64,000 nt of DNA from Ruminiclostridium cellulolyticum H10. GTDB lineage: Bacteria > Bacillota > Clostridia > Acetivibrionales > DSM-1351. Numbering within the stretch: position 1 is the stretch's first letter; every line of letters begins with the position of its first letter. This document shows, one piece after another, positions 27,429-36,777 of this stretch. Both the position numbers and the translations under genes were made by a program. The stretch spans positions 657,501-721,500 of the forward strand of contig NC_011898.1 of the NCBI RefSeq assembly GCF_000022065.1, in the 5' to 3' direction. The notes beneath the pieces are model-generated. The model ran no database searches, was not told where the DNA came from, and was given only the letters and a program-made list of their open reading frames with translations.

Positions 27429-28328
27429 TCATTTACTTAGTATTTCCAAAAGTCCTGATATGTCGGAAGGAAGCTCAGCCTTGAATATAACTCCTTTTAG
27501 GGTTACAGGGTGAATTATCTCTGTTCTGTAAGAATGGAGGGCCTGCCGGGAAATGAATAAATTTGTATTATCTGAATACAGAGTGTCACCATAGATAGGA
27601 AAGCCCATTGCCTTACAATGAACTCTTATCTGGTGTGTACGGCCAGTTTCAAGCTTAAAGCTCAACAAGGCTGAATTATGTGAAGGGAAAGTTTTAAGAA
27701 TCTTGTAATGTGTTATTGAGGGTGCTCCTTCCTCTGAAATATGCCTAAGCATAATGCTGCCCGGCTTTCTAGCTATAGGTAGATTAATAGTGCCTTCGTT
27801 ATTTTGGGGTATACCCTGTACAATACCTAAATACTCTTTTTTAAACAGATTGTTATGCATTTGCTGGATGAGCATTTCCTGAGTGAACTGGTTCTTTGCA
27901 AAAATAATAATACCTGAAGTTTCTCTGTCAAGACGGCTGACAGGCCGCACCTTTTTGGTAACACCCTTCTGTTTCAGATAATAAACAATACCATTGGCTA
28001 TGGTATTATCGGGATGGTAACTTGTAGGATGTACCACTATACCCGACTGCTTGTTGAGAACCAGCATACATTCATCTTCGTATATAACGTCAAGAGGTAT
28101 ATCCTGAGGTTCTATATGCTCACATTCCTCCTCCAAGTCAAGTATTACCTTCAATCTGTCATCAGCCTTTACAATATAGTTTACTCTCTCGGGATGTTCG
28201 TTTACATAAATCTTCTGTTGTAATTTTAGTTTTCTTATAAGTCTTTCAGAAAGCTTAAGCCCGTTCTTCAACACATGCTTAAGAGTCTTTCTGGCTTCAT
28301 TCTCACTGATTATCCGCTCTAATATCAT
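27429..28328 (-). CDS. RluA-family 23S/tRNA pseudouridine synthase
   Basis: The 299-residue enzyme converts specific uridines to pseudouridine in RNA. It has an S4-like N-terminus (about 12-70) and a catalytic domain with the aspartate motif SRLDRETSGIIIFAKN and the later TGRTHQIRVHCKAMGFPIYG. LDVIYEDECMLVLNKQSGIV is typical for RluD-type enzymes. It is one of two such genes here (the other at 47682); the RNA target cannot be assigned. Possible RBS AGGAGGAT precedes the ATG on the minus strand. Confidence 0.9.
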   Translation of the reverse strand: MILERIISENEARKTLKHVLKNGLKLSERLIRKLKLQQKIYVNEHPERVNYIVKADDRLKVILDLEEECEHIEPQDIPLDVIYEDECMLVLNKQSGIVVHPTSYHPDNTIANGIVYYLKQKGVTKKVRPVSRLDRETSGIIIFAKNQFTQEMLIQQMHNNLFKKEYLGIVQGIPQNNEGTINLPIARKPGSIMLRHISEEGAPSITHYKILKTFPSHNSALLSFKLETGRTHQIRVHCKAMGFPIYGDTLYSDNTNLFISRQALHSYRTEIIHPVTLKGVIFKAELPSDISGLLEILSK

Positions 28329-28434
28329 TAATATCCTCCTGAAAATAATAGCAGCAATAAATCCACATTGTATTATGACGCTTGATATATTGTACTATAA
28401 ATAGAATTTGATACGCAAAAGTTTTATAATTAAC

Positions 28435-28463
28435 TTGATAAACTAATTCAAAGTAGATAAAAT
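28435..28463 (+). promoter_or_regulatory. Promoter of the YnbB-like gene
   Basis: TTGATA (28435-28440), 17-base spacer, TAAAAT (28458-28463), 36 bases before the start codon. Confidence 0.65.
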
Positions 28464-28498
28464 CGTGTATATATAACTACGAAAGAGGAATTTTACCA

Positions 28499-29785
28499 AT
28501 GGACTTACAAACAAGAGAATTTTTGAAACACCAGTTTGAAATAGATGACAGGATCATAGAATTGGCTGAGCAGGCCGAAAAAGATGCACAAAAGGTATTT
28601 AAACGTATTGATGAAATAAAGCAGCTTAACCAGCTGAAAGTAATAAAGGCGATGCAGGAAAACAAATTAAGCGATTCCCATTTCAATGGAACAACCGGCT
28701 ATGGTTATGACGATAGAGGTAGAGAGGTTTTGGACAGTGTCTATGCAGATATATTCCAAACCGAGGATGCTCTTGTACGCCATCAAATTGTTTCGGGTAC
28801 TCAGGCATTGGCACTTTGCTTGTTTGGAAATTTAAGACCGGGAGATGAGCTGGTAGCTGTTACTGGAAAACCCTATGACACTCTGGAAGAAGTTATCGGA
28901 ATCAGAGGGGAAAACTGCGGATCCCTCAAGGAATTCGGGGTAACTTACAAGCAGGTTGACTTAAAGAATGGAAAACCGGATCTGGAAAAAATAAAAGAAA
29001 CGGTGTCAGGAAAAACCAAAATGGCAATGATTCAGCGTTCTAGAGGTTATTCCTGGAGAGATGCACTGTCCATTCAAGATATAAAAAATGTAATAGAAGC
29101 GGTTAAAGAAGTAGACGGTAACATTATTATTATGGTTGATAACTGTTACGGGGAGTTTGTTGAGACTTTGGAGCCAACACAGGTGGGAGCCGATATAATA
29201 GCAGGTTCCCTGATTAAAAACCCTGGAGGAGGGCTGGCGTTGACAGGAGGTTATATAGCAGGAAAGAAGAACCTCGTGGAGCAGGCTGCTTACAGGCTTA
29301 CATCTCCGGGACTTGGCAAGGAGGTTGGTGCTTCCCTGGGAAACAACAGGCTTATGTTCCAGGGCTTGTTCATGGCACCCCATGTAGTGATGGAGAGCCT
29401 CAAAGGTGCTGTGTTTTGTGCTGCACTTATGGAACGGGCCGGTTTTGAGACATTGCCTTCTGTTGAAGCACACAGAAGTGATATAATACAATCAGTAAAG
29501 TTTAACAACAAGGAAAGCCTTATAGCATTTTGTCAGGGGATACAGAAAGGATCACCTGTAGATTCTTATGTTACACCACAGCCTTGGGAGATGCCGGGAT
29601 ATGATTCACCTGTAATTATGGCAGCCGGAGCATTTGTTCAGGGGTCATCCATTGAACTCAGTGCAGATGCACCTGTCAAAGAACCATATGTGGCGTACAT
29701 GCAGGGTGGTCTTGTGTATGAACATGTTAAACTGGGCAATATTATTGCTTTGCAGAAATTGTTCCAGCAAGGAATAGTAAAATAG
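28499..29785 (+). CDS. PLP-dependent enzyme, YnbB / methionine gamma-lyase-like (aluminium-resistance family)
   Basis: The 428-residue protein belongs to the Cys/Met-metabolism fold type I group in the COG4100 branch that includes B. subtilis YnbB. Visible features are FNGTTGYGYDDRGREVLDSV near the N-terminus, HQIVSGTQALALCLFG for cofactor binding, VDNCYGEFVE with the PLP-binding Asp, and AGSLIKNPGGG with the Schiff-base lysine. Substrate is uncertain; the aluminium-resistance label comes from an old annotation, not from biochemistry. RBS-like GAAAGAGGA. Monocistronic or leading the next gene (about 50 bases gap). Confidence 0.85.
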   Translation: MDLQTREFLKHQFEIDDRIIELAEQAEKDAQKVFKRIDEIKQLNQLKVIKAMQENKLSDSHFNGTTGYGYDDRGREVLDSVYADIFQTEDALVRHQIVSGTQALALCLFGNLRPGDELVAVTGKPYDTLEEVIGIRGENCGSLKEFGVTYKQVDLKNGKPDLEKIKETVSGKTKMAMIQRSRGYSWRDALSIQDIKNVIEAVKEVDGNIIIMVDNCYGEFVETLEPTQVGADIIAGSLIKNPGGGLALTGGYIAGKKNLVEQAAYRLTSPGLGKEVGASLGNNRLMFQGLFMAPHVVMESLKGAVFCAALMERAGFETLPSVEAHRSDIIQSVKFNNKESLIAFCQGIQKGSPVDSYVTPQPWEMPGYDSPVIMAAGAFVQGSSIELSADAPVKEPYVAYMQGGLVYEHVKLGNIIALQKLFQQGIVK

Positions 29786-29836
29786 ACGCAGGCTGGAAAC
29801 AACACTAAAGAAAAGGTAATAGATGGGGGGAAACAA

Positions 29837-31090
29837 ATGCGGAATGTATTCAAAATCAAGGGCATTAAAATAGGCACACTGATTATGGGAATCTTTCTAC
29901 TGATATATCTGCCATCATTGCTTTACATAACATTTGGCAATACTATTGAAAAAGATTTATTGAAAAATGGTAAGATAGAAGTAGTTCAAAATGTTGACGG
30001 AATTTTAATAAGAAATGAAAAGGTTATAAAATCACCGGATGACGGTAATTGCGTTATGGACGCCGTAGAGGGTGAGAAGGTCCCTGCCTTTTACAGAATA
30101 GCAACTATCGTTAAAAATGTCCCCGTTTCAACCTACGAGGAACTTAAAAAAAAGGAAATGCAAATAAGCAGTGCCGAGAAAGCTCAAAAAGAGAATTTAG
30201 GAGTTTTTTCGGGTGACATAATTAAATTGGACTCGGAAATTATTGAAAAGGTAAAAAATCTGGGGCAGCAGTCAGTAAGGGGAAGTCTGGTTGAAAGTTA
30301 CGATACGATGTCGGATATTGACAGTGTAGTTTATAGAAAATCCGATATATTTGGTGACAATAGCAAGTCTGCTCAATATATAAATAAACTAATCAGTGAA
30401 AAGGCTGAAATTGAAAGTAGACTTAATAACAATGTCAAGGAGATAAAAACCGGAACTGCGGGATTGATATCCTTTGCAATAGATGGTTATGAATCATTGT
30501 TAAATCCGGGTTTTATAAAAAAAGCTACACCAAAGGACCTGGAGAATATTACTGTGAAGAATACAAACAGAGACTTTAATGTGATTGATGTAAAAAAAGG
30601 AGAGCCTATTGCCAAATTAGTAAGAGATCTGAACAATTATATGGTCGCAGTTGTTGACCAAAAAACAGGAAGGGATCTGACAGTAGATAAGCAAGTAACC
30701 CTAAGAATTAACGATATAGGGTACAGCATGGATGCTGTTATAGACTACAGTTCAAATGCCATTGATGGAAAAAGAATAATTTCATTTAAGTATAATACTG
30801 GTTTAGATGAAACTATAGGTATGCGCAGAATAAATGTTGATGTAGTACTGTCCAGCCACAGCGGCCTGAAGGTTCCCCGAAGTTGTTTACAAAATATTAA
30901 TATTAGTAATCAAACAGCAAAAATATGTTTATTAAAAGGGAATATAGCTACTTATAAAGAGGTGAAAATAGTAGGTATGAATGATGATGCTGCAATAATT
31001 GATAATCCCGACGGGGAGTCATCCATTGCACTTTACAATACATACATACTAAATCCCAAAAACATACAGGAGGGACAGATAATTGATTGA
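29837..31090 (+). CDS. HlyD-like membrane protein of the sepF cluster
   Basis: The 417-residue protein has one N-terminal membrane helix (about residues 11-33) and a large extracellular part. EVVQNVDGILIRNEKVIKSP followed by DAVEGEKVPAFYRIATI looks like the biotinyl-lipoyl half-motif of HlyD-type adaptors. A coiled stretch (about 160-205) and C-terminal beta barrels (SGLKVPRSCLQNI) follow. No outer membrane or ABC partner is adjacent. It overlaps yggS by eight bases. In clostridia such genes commonly precede yggS-sepF; a division or envelope role is inferred from place only. GGGGGG lies nine bases before the ATG. Confidence 0.75.
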   Translation: MRNVFKIKGIKIGTLIMGIFLLIYLPSLLYITFGNTIEKDLLKNGKIEVVQNVDGILIRNEKVIKSPDDGNCVMDAVEGEKVPAFYRIATIVKNVPVSTYEELKKKEMQISSAEKAQKENLGVFSGDIIKLDSEIIEKVKNLGQQSVRGSLVESYDTMSDIDSVVYRKSDIFGDNSKSAQYINKLISEKAEIESRLNNNVKEIKTGTAGLISFAIDGYESLLNPGFIKKATPKDLENITVKNTNRDFNVIDVKKGEPIAKLVRDLNNYMVAVVDQKTGRDLTVDKQVTLRINDIGYSMDAVIDYSSNAIDGKRIISFKYNTGLDETIGMRRINVDVVLSSHSGLKVPRSCLQNINISNQTAKICLLKGNIATYKEVKIVGMNDDAAIIDNPDGESSIALYNTYILNPKNIQEGQIID

Positions 31091-31790
31091 TGAAACAATA
31101 AAACAAAATCTGGACGATATATATTCAAGAATAAAGATCGCAGCTGAGAAAAGCGGGAGAAAAGCTCAGGACATAAAGCTTATTGCCGTTACTAAAACAG
31201 TTGAGGTTGGTAGAATTAAAAATGTTTGTGAATATGGTATACATGATTTCGGAGAAAACAGGGTACAGGAGCTGCTGGAAAAGTACGATAAATTTGATGA
31301 ATCAATACAGTGGCATTTAATTGGACATTTGCAAAAAAACAAGGTTAAATATATCATTGATAAAGTGCATATGATACATTCGGTAGATAGCTTTGAACTG
31401 GCAAAGGAAATTGACAACCGTGCAGGTAAAGCGGGCAAAAGAATGAACATACTTTTACAGGTAAATGTTTCGGGTGAAGAAACAAAGTTTGGAATAAAGC
31501 CTGATGAAGTGAATGAGTATGTTGGATTTATTTCCCAATTAAAGAATATATCTTTGAGAGGAATGATGACTATAGCCCCATTTGCTGGTAATCCCCAGGA
31601 AATAAGACCTATATTTAAAAAACTTTATGATATTTATATTGACATAAAGAATAAAAGAATAGATAATGTTAATATGGATTATCTTTCCATGGGTATGAGC
31701 AACGATTTTGAGGTTGCTATTGAAGAAGGTTCAAATATTGTCAGAATCGGAACAGGTATTTTTGGAAAGCGAAATTATCCTCAAAAGTAG
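31083..31790 (+). CDS. yggS: PLP homeostasis protein YggS (PROSC family)
   Basis: The 235-residue PLP-binding TIM-barrel protein keeps free pyridoxal phosphate in balance. KLIAVTKTVEV holds the cofactor lysine; FGENRVQELLEKY, WHLIGHLQKNKVK and DYLSMGMSNDFEVAIEEGS are family hallmarks, the last binding the phosphate. TTG start with GGAGGG about eight bases upstream, overlapping the end of the preceding gene. This is ylmE in the Bacillus division cluster. Confidence 0.93.
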   Translation: MIDETIKQNLDDIYSRIKIAAEKSGRKAQDIKLIAVTKTVEVGRIKNVCEYGIHDFGENRVQELLEKYDKFDESIQWHLIGHLQKNKVKYIIDKVHMIHSVDSFELAKEIDNRAGKAGKRMNILLQVNVSGEETKFGIKPDEVNEYVGFISQLKNISLRGMMTIAPFAGNPQEIRPIFKKLYDIYIDIKNKRIDNVNMDYLSMGMSNDFEVAIEEGSNIVRIGTGIFGKRNYPQK

Positions 31791-31845
31791 TAATGAACTA
31801 CAGACAAAAAAATATATTTACTAAAGACTCAGGGGGGTATTTGAA

Positions 31846-32316
31846 ATGTCAAAACTTCTTAACAAGGTGTTTAATTTTGTAGGCTGGGAAGCTGTAGACG
31901 AGGATGAATATGAATATGACGAGCAGGAATTGAATACAAAGGAAGAAGTGAAAGACGAACCTATTCAGACACACTTCTTTAACGGATCAAAAAAGCAGCA
32001 GTCAGGCAAGGTTGTAAACATTCATACCGGAAATCAGTTTAAAATGATAGTATCACAGCCGAATACTTTTGATGATGCACAAGATATTTGCGATCACCTA
32101 AAGAACAAAAAACCTGTTGTTATAAATCTTGAAGGTATTGAAAAACAGGATGCTCAAAGAATAATTGATTTTCTGAGCGGTTCTGTATATGCACTTGACG
32201 GAAGTATTCAAAAAGTTTCCTGCGATATTTTTGTTATAGCTCCAAATAATGTAGATGTTAGCGGAGACTTAAAGGATGAACTAAGAAACAAAACCGTTTT
32301 TCCGTGGGCTAAATAG
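31846..32316 (+). CDS. sepF: Cell division protein SepF
   Basis: SepF bundles and tethers FtsZ filaments to the membrane. The 156-residue protein has an amphipathic N-terminus (SKLLNKVFNFVGW, membrane targeting), an acidic linker (about 18-45) and the SepF core with QPNTFDDAQDICDHLKNKKP, VINLEGIEKQDAQRIIDFLS and VFVIAPNNV-like FVIAPNNVDVSGD. A GGGGGG RBS precedes the ATG. Operon with yggS, yggT, ylmH and divIVA. Confidence 0.95.
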   Translation: MSKLLNKVFNFVGWEAVDEDEYEYDEQELNTKEEVKDEPIQTHFFNGSKKQQSGKVVNIHTGNQFKMIVSQPNTFDDAQDICDHLKNKKPVVINLEGIEKQDAQRIIDFLSGSVYALDGSIQKVSCDIFVIAPNNVDVSGDLKDELRNKTVFPWAK

Positions 32317-32347
32317 TTTTGTCACTTACGTTGGAGGATTATATTAG

Positions 32348-32638
32348 ATGTATTCAGTTTTCAGAGCTATAAATAGTGTATTGTTTGCCTTTGAGATGAT
32401 TTTGGTGGCCAGAGCAGTTCTTTCGTGGTTTCCGATATCAAGGAATAACAAATTTATAGATTTGCTTCATGCTATTACTGAACCGGTGCTTTCACCTATA
32501 CGTAATATGCTCAGCAGATCAAGTATATTTAATAATTCCATGCTGTCTATGATGGATTTTTCTCCAATTGTTGCATTTCTGCTTATTGAAGTAATTAGAA
32601 ATGTGGTTTTAAGTATATTTAGAATATTTATATATTAG
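32348..32638 (+). CDS. ylmG: YggT family membrane protein (YlmG)
   Basis: The 96-residue protein has two transmembrane helices (about 8-25 and 70-92), with the family phrase RAVLSWFPISRNN and ITEPVLSPIRNML between them. It belongs to the sepF-ylmG-ylmH set; homologues affect FtsZ-related or nucleoid distribution processes. TTGGAGG precedes the ATG. Confidence 0.92.
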   Translation: MYSVFRAINSVLFAFEMILVARAVLSWFPISRNNKFIDLLHAITEPVLSPIRNMLSRSSIFNNSMLSMMDFSPIVAFLLIEVIRNVVLSIFRIFIY

Positions 32639-32644
32639 GATTAT

Positions 32645-33427
32645 ATGGATAAAAACGAATTATTAAAGATGGTTTCAAAGCTAGAGGATAGGGTGCTTGT
32701 TTCACGTTTGTTGGACAAGATTGAACAGTGCCGTTATTCCTCTTTTGCATATTCAGATTTCCTTTCTCCTTACGAAGCTTCTGTTTCTAAAAAGATTTTG
32801 GACAGAGTCAAGGAGGTTTTTTACAAACTAACGGGTGGATATGATGGGGCAGAAAGAGTTATAACTGTCATAAGCAATGATTTTATCGAAGAGGATATAC
32901 CATATAGCACTCCCATAAGCTTGTTGAGAATATCACCTGTTACTGAAAATAAGCTTTCCCATAGGGATTACCTCGGGTCGTTACTTGGGTTGGGAATAAA
33001 GAGAGAAAAAATCGGAGATATCCTTGTAAGTGAAAAATGTACAGATGTTTTTGTTATTGATAAGATAGCGGAATATATATCTTATAATTTGGACAAAATT
33101 GGTAATACAAAGGTTCATTGTGAATTATGTGATATATATCAGTTTACTCCACCGCAAAAGAAGGTACGGAGCATAAATACCACAGTAGCTTCTCTGCGTG
33201 CTGATTCTGTAGCATCCAGTGGGTTTGGTTTGTCCAGAACAAAGGTAATGGACTATTTTAAAGCACAGAAGGTTAACGTAAACTGGGAACTGGTGCAAAG
33301 CCCATCCAAAATGTTGACTGAGGGAGATGTGATTTCAATACGGGGAATGGGAAGAATTGTTCTTGAAAAAGTTTTGGGTAATACCAGAAAGGATAGAATC
33401 AGTATAATTATAAAACGTTTCGAATAA
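32645..33427 (+). CDS. ylmH: S4-domain RNA-binding protein YlmH
   Basis: The 260-residue protein has an N-terminal YlmH-specific domain (FLSPYEASVSKKIL, HRDYLGSLLGLGIKREKIGD) and a C-terminal S4 domain (about 180-245, ASSGFGLSRTKVMDYFKAQK, VISIRGMGRIVL). Known homologues bind RNA or the 50S subunit and help rescue stalled nascent chains. The gene lies six bases after ylmG. Confidence 0.93.
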   Translation: MDKNELLKMVSKLEDRVLVSRLLDKIEQCRYSSFAYSDFLSPYEASVSKKILDRVKEVFYKLTGGYDGAERVITVISNDFIEEDIPYSTPISLLRISPVTENKLSHRDYLGSLLGLGIKREKIGDILVSEKCTDVFVIDKIAEYISYNLDKIGNTKVHCELCDIYQFTPPQKKVRSINTTVASLRADSVASSGFGLSRTKVMDYFKAQKVNVNWELVQSPSKMLTEGDVISIRGMGRIVLEKVLGNTRKDRISIIIKRFE

Positions 33428-33455
33428 TTTATTGTTTCGAGAAAGGGTGACCATT

Positions 33456-33920
33456 ATGAATTATACGCCGAATGATCTTGATAATATAAAATTTAAGAAG
33501 AATTTTATGGGATATAATGAGGATCAGGTTAACGAGGTATTAGACAGTGTAATACAGGATTATGAGCTTTACATAAAAGAAAATATAGAGCTTAAAGATA
33601 GGATTTCAGTATTAAATGAAGGTATTCAACACTATAAAAATATTGAGGAATCTCTTCAAAATACACTTATAGTGGCACAGCAGACAGGTGAGGAGATTAA
33701 GAAAAATTCCTATGAAAAAGCAGAAAACATTATCAAGGAGGCTGAATTAAAAGCTCAGAGGGTAATTAACGATGCCAATCAGGAAGTTATAAAGATTCGG
33801 TTTGAGTATGAAGAAATGAAGAAAAGGCTTCACCTTTTCAAAACCAAGTCAGAAACACTTTTATTGTCTCAGCTTGAATTGCTGAAACAGTTATTTAACA
33901 CTGATAATGATGAAGAGTAG
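33456..33920 (+). CDS. divIVA: Cell division protein DivIVA
   Basis: DivIVA marks curved membrane at poles and septa. The 154-residue protein has the lipid-binding N-terminus MNYTPNDLDNIKFKKNFMGY followed by EDQVNEVLDSVIQDYELYI, and a long coiled coil (about 25-150) with a linker near residue 65-85. ATG at 33456 with AAAGGGTGACC upstream is preferred over 33432, since homologues begin with this motif. Last gene of the sepF operon. Confidence 0.93.
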   Translation: MNYTPNDLDNIKFKKNFMGYNEDQVNEVLDSVIQDYELYIKENIELKDRISVLNEGIQHYKNIEESLQNTLIVAQQTGEEIKKNSYEKAENIIKEAELKAQRVINDANQEVIKIRFEYEEMKKRLHLFKTKSETLLLSQLELLKQLFNTDNDEE

Positions 33921-33938
33921 CAAATGATGATTAAACTT

Positions 33939-33981
33939 TAAAACCCTTAGAAACAAAGTATACTTGTTTCCAAGGGTTTTA
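33939..33981 (+). terminator. Terminator after divIVA
   Basis: Near-perfect long stem AAAACCCTTAGAAACAA / TTGTTTCCAAGGGTTTT with a six-base loop; the T run is short (TTTT). Confidence 0.8.
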
Positions 33982-34074
33982 GTGTGTAATGGAATAATCA
34001 TAAAAAATGTGATATAATTACAAACATATTTTCAAGTAAATCTATGACGTAACAATAACTGTGGGGTGTTGTTT

Positions 34075-36582
34075 TTGCAGGTCAAAAAAGTAAAAAAGAA
34101 AAAAAAGTACAAACGGGTTGAGAGTGGTTTTTCAAAATATAAAAATGAAATTTTAGGTCTTATTTTATTTGCTTTTGGTATTCTGGCTTTTTTCAGTTTT
34201 ATATTTACAAAATCCATGGGTGTTTTCGGTAAAGGTATAACAAATGTTATGCTCGGTTTTCTAGGTGTAGCAGCATATGCAGTTCCTGTTGCTTTTATAG
34301 TATATGGTGTAGCTATGATATTTAAAATGGACAGCCGTAATTTTAAATGCCGTTTTATTTATTTTGGTATACTTTTAATATTGCTTTCTGCATTTTTTCA
34401 AGTATCTGTATTTGATTATGAAGAATATGCGGGCAGAAATTTATTTTACAGTATTTCAAAATTCTATTCAGACGGTAAGGTATTATCCGGGGGAGGTATT
34501 CTCGGAGGTCTGTTAAGTTTACCTTTTTTGATGACATTCCAGGTTTTGGGAACTGTAATAATTCTGACAACTATATCAATTATTGATATTATTCTGTTAA
34601 CAAATGTTTCAATGGCGGCGTTCCTTAAGAATGTTTCGCTATATTTCTCCAACAAAATGAAATCTGCAAAGGAAAACAGAAAAATAAAGAAGCAGGAGAG
34701 AATTGAAGCTCAGGAGGAATCTGTAAATGATACTGAGCTTAGTGATGAAAAACCTGACAAGAAGAAAAAAGTAATTAATTTCAGAATAGAAAGGGAGAAC
34801 AGAGGAAAATCAGCTAAAAAGCTTGAAAAAGATGCGGAAAACCCTGAGCCTGAGATAGAAAATGTTGAGACAGAGGAAGTGCCGGAAGAATTTACTGTTA
34901 GCCTCACAGGGTTTAATGATGCTGCTGATGAACTGGTAATATCTGATATAAAGGATGCTGGATTGTGTCCTGACAACAATTTTATCGATGTTGAGAATCA
35001 GGATGTCCCTGCCGAAACTACAAACACAGAGGGACAAATAAGTCAGCCGGTACAAAAAATGGATACAGCTTCTGAAAGCGACCCGGATGAACTTGTTATA
35101 CCTCAGACAGAGATACAGAAGCCTATGATATACAATTATCCTTCAACGGATTTACTGGATTCAAATAAGGACGATCTCAATGTTAAGGCATTAAAGAATG
35201 TCGCACTTGAAGGTGCAAAGAAGCTTGAGGATACATTAAAGAGCTTTGGGGTTGATGCACGTGTTATAAATATCAGCCGTGGGCCTGCAGTAACCAGATA
35301 TGAAATACAGCCAAGCCCCGGAGTTAAAGTAAGCAAGATTGTTAATCTGTCGGATGATATTGCACTTAATCTTGCAGCAGCAGGCGTGAGAATTGAAGCT
35401 CCAATTCCAGGTAAAGCCGCGGTAGGTATTGAAGTGCCAAACAAGGATATGTCTACCGTACTATTAAGGGACATTATCGAATCAAGAGAATTTGCAAACC
35501 ATTCGTCAAAACTTGCTTTTTCGGTAGGTAAAGACATTTCAGGGGAAACGGTTGTTGCCGATATCGCAAAAATGCCTCATTTGCTGGTTGCAGGTGCCAC
35601 TGGGTCGGGAAAAAGTGTGTGTATCAACAGCCTTATAATGAGTATACTATTCAAAGCGTCACCGGAAGAGGTTAAGCTTCTGATGGTTGACCCAAAAGTA
35701 GTTGAGCTTGGCATCTATAATGGTATTCCTCATCTGCTGATACCCGTCGTTACAGATCCCAAAAAGGCAGCAGGGGCACTTAATTGGGCTGTACAGGAAA
35801 TGGTAAACAGGTACAAGGTTTTTGCGGACAAGGGGGTAAGAGATTTAAAGGGGTACAATGCAATGCTCAAGGCAAATAATGAGCAGGGCATATTGCCTCA
35901 TATTGTAATTATTGTAGACGAACTTGCGGATCTTATGATGGTTGCTCCAAATGATGTAGAAGACGCAATATGCCGTCTGGCACAGATGGCACGTGCTGCG
36001 GGAATGCACTTGGTAATTGCGACCCAAAGGCCGTCTGTAGACGTAATTACCGGTGTTATAAAAGCCAATATTCCTTCGAGAATTTCTTTTGCAGTATCGT
36101 CACAGGTGGACTCAAGGACAATACTTGATATGAGCGGGGCAGAAAAACTTCTTGGTAAGGGAGATATGTTATTTTATCCGGTTGGAGAGCCAAAGCCTTT
36201 GAGAGTAAAGGGATCATTTGTATCTGATACGGAAGTTGAAAGAGTAGTAGAATTTATTAAAACACAGGGTTACACCTCATATGATGAAGATATAATTGAA
36301 AAAATAAATGACCAGGCAACGGGAAAAGATGATAACCCTGGAGATAACGACGAACTTTTGAATCAGGCTATAGAAATGGTAGTTGAAGCTGGACAGGCAT
36401 CTGTTTCCTTTGTTCAGAGGAAGTTCAAAGTAGGCTATTCACGTGCTGCAAGAATAATAGATCAGATGGAAGCAAGAAATATAGTAGGCAGGTTTGAGGG
36501 CAGCAAGCCAAGACAGGTTTTGATATCAAAACAACAGTGGATGGAAATGCAAATGAACCAAAAGGACTTGCAGAAGGACTAA
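34075..36582 (+). CDS. ftsK: DNA translocase FtsK/SpoIIIE
   Basis: This hexameric motor pumps chromosomal DNA across the division or sporulation septum. It has about 835 residues: four transmembrane helices (about 20-185), a disordered acidic linker (about 190-340), and a motor with Walker A GATGSGKS and Walker [14 protein letters not shown]. The C-terminal gamma winged helix (from [20 protein letters not shown]) reads polarity sequences. No ATG is available; GTG 34066, TTG 34069 and TTG 34075 are possible, and TTG 34075 is best spaced from GGGGTG. A -10-like TATAAT lies at 34013-34018. Confidence 0.92.
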   Translation: MQVKKVKKKKKYKRVESGFSKYKNEILGLILFAFGILAFFSFIFTKSMGVFGKGITNVMLGFLGVAAYAVPVAFIVYGVAMIFKMDSRNFKCRFIYFGILLILLSAFFQVSVFDYEEYAGRNLFYSISKFYSDGKVLSGGGILGGLLSLPFLMTFQVLGTVIILTTISIIDIILLTNVSMAAFLKNVSLYFSNKMKSAKENRKIKKQERIEAQEESVNDTELSDEKPDKKKKVINFRIERENRGKSAKKLEKDAENPEPEIENVETEEVPEEFTVSLTGFNDAADELVISDIKDAGLCPDNNFIDVENQDVPAETTNTEGQISQPVQKMDTASESDPDELVIPQTEIQKPMIYNYPSTDLLDSNKDDLNVKALKNVALEGAKKLEDTLKSFGVDARVINISRGPAVTRYEIQPSPGVKVSKIVNLSDDIALNLAAAGVRIEAPIPGKAAVGIEVPNKDMSTVLLRDIIESREFANHSSKLAFSVGKDISGETVVADIAKMPHLLVAGATGSGKSVCINSLIMSILFKASPEEVKLLMVDPKVVELGIYNGIPHLLIPVVTDPKKAAGALNWAVQEMVNRYKVFADKGVRDLKGYNAMLKANNEQGILPHIVIIVDELADLMMVAPNDVEDAICRLAQMARAAGMHLVIATQRPSVDVITGVIKANIPSRISFAVSSQVDSRTILDMSGAEKLLGKGDMLFYPVGEPKPLRVKGSFVSDTEVERVVEFIKTQGYTSYDEDIIEKINDQATGKDDNPGDNDELLNQAIEMVVEAGQASVSFVQRKFKVGYSRAARIIDQMEARNIVGRFEGSKPRQVLISKQQWMEMQMNQKDLQKD

Positions 36583-36614
36583 TTAGAGTAAAATTTTAAA
36601 TAGTATAAATATAT

Positions 36615-36660
36615 AAAAGATGTATGGATTACTGTAATGATTCATACATCTTTTTGTATT
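36615..36660 (+). terminator. Terminator after ftsK
   Basis: Stem AAAAGATGTATG / CATACATCTTTT followed by T-rich sequence (TTTTTGTATTTTTTG). Confidence 0.85.
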
Positions 36661-36777
36661 TTTTGTATATTATGTATTTCCCGCAAAGGTTATAATTTTC
36701 CCCATATTTTCATAACTATTTATAAAAAGTCAATAGTGGACTAGCTAAAGAATTTTTAATATACGCGGGGGTGCAGA

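Noticed and set aside
29006-29491. 161-codon frame antisense to the YnbB-like gene
   Set aside because: Shadow of a well-supported gene; cysteine- and histidine-rich translation is typical of reverse-frame artefacts.
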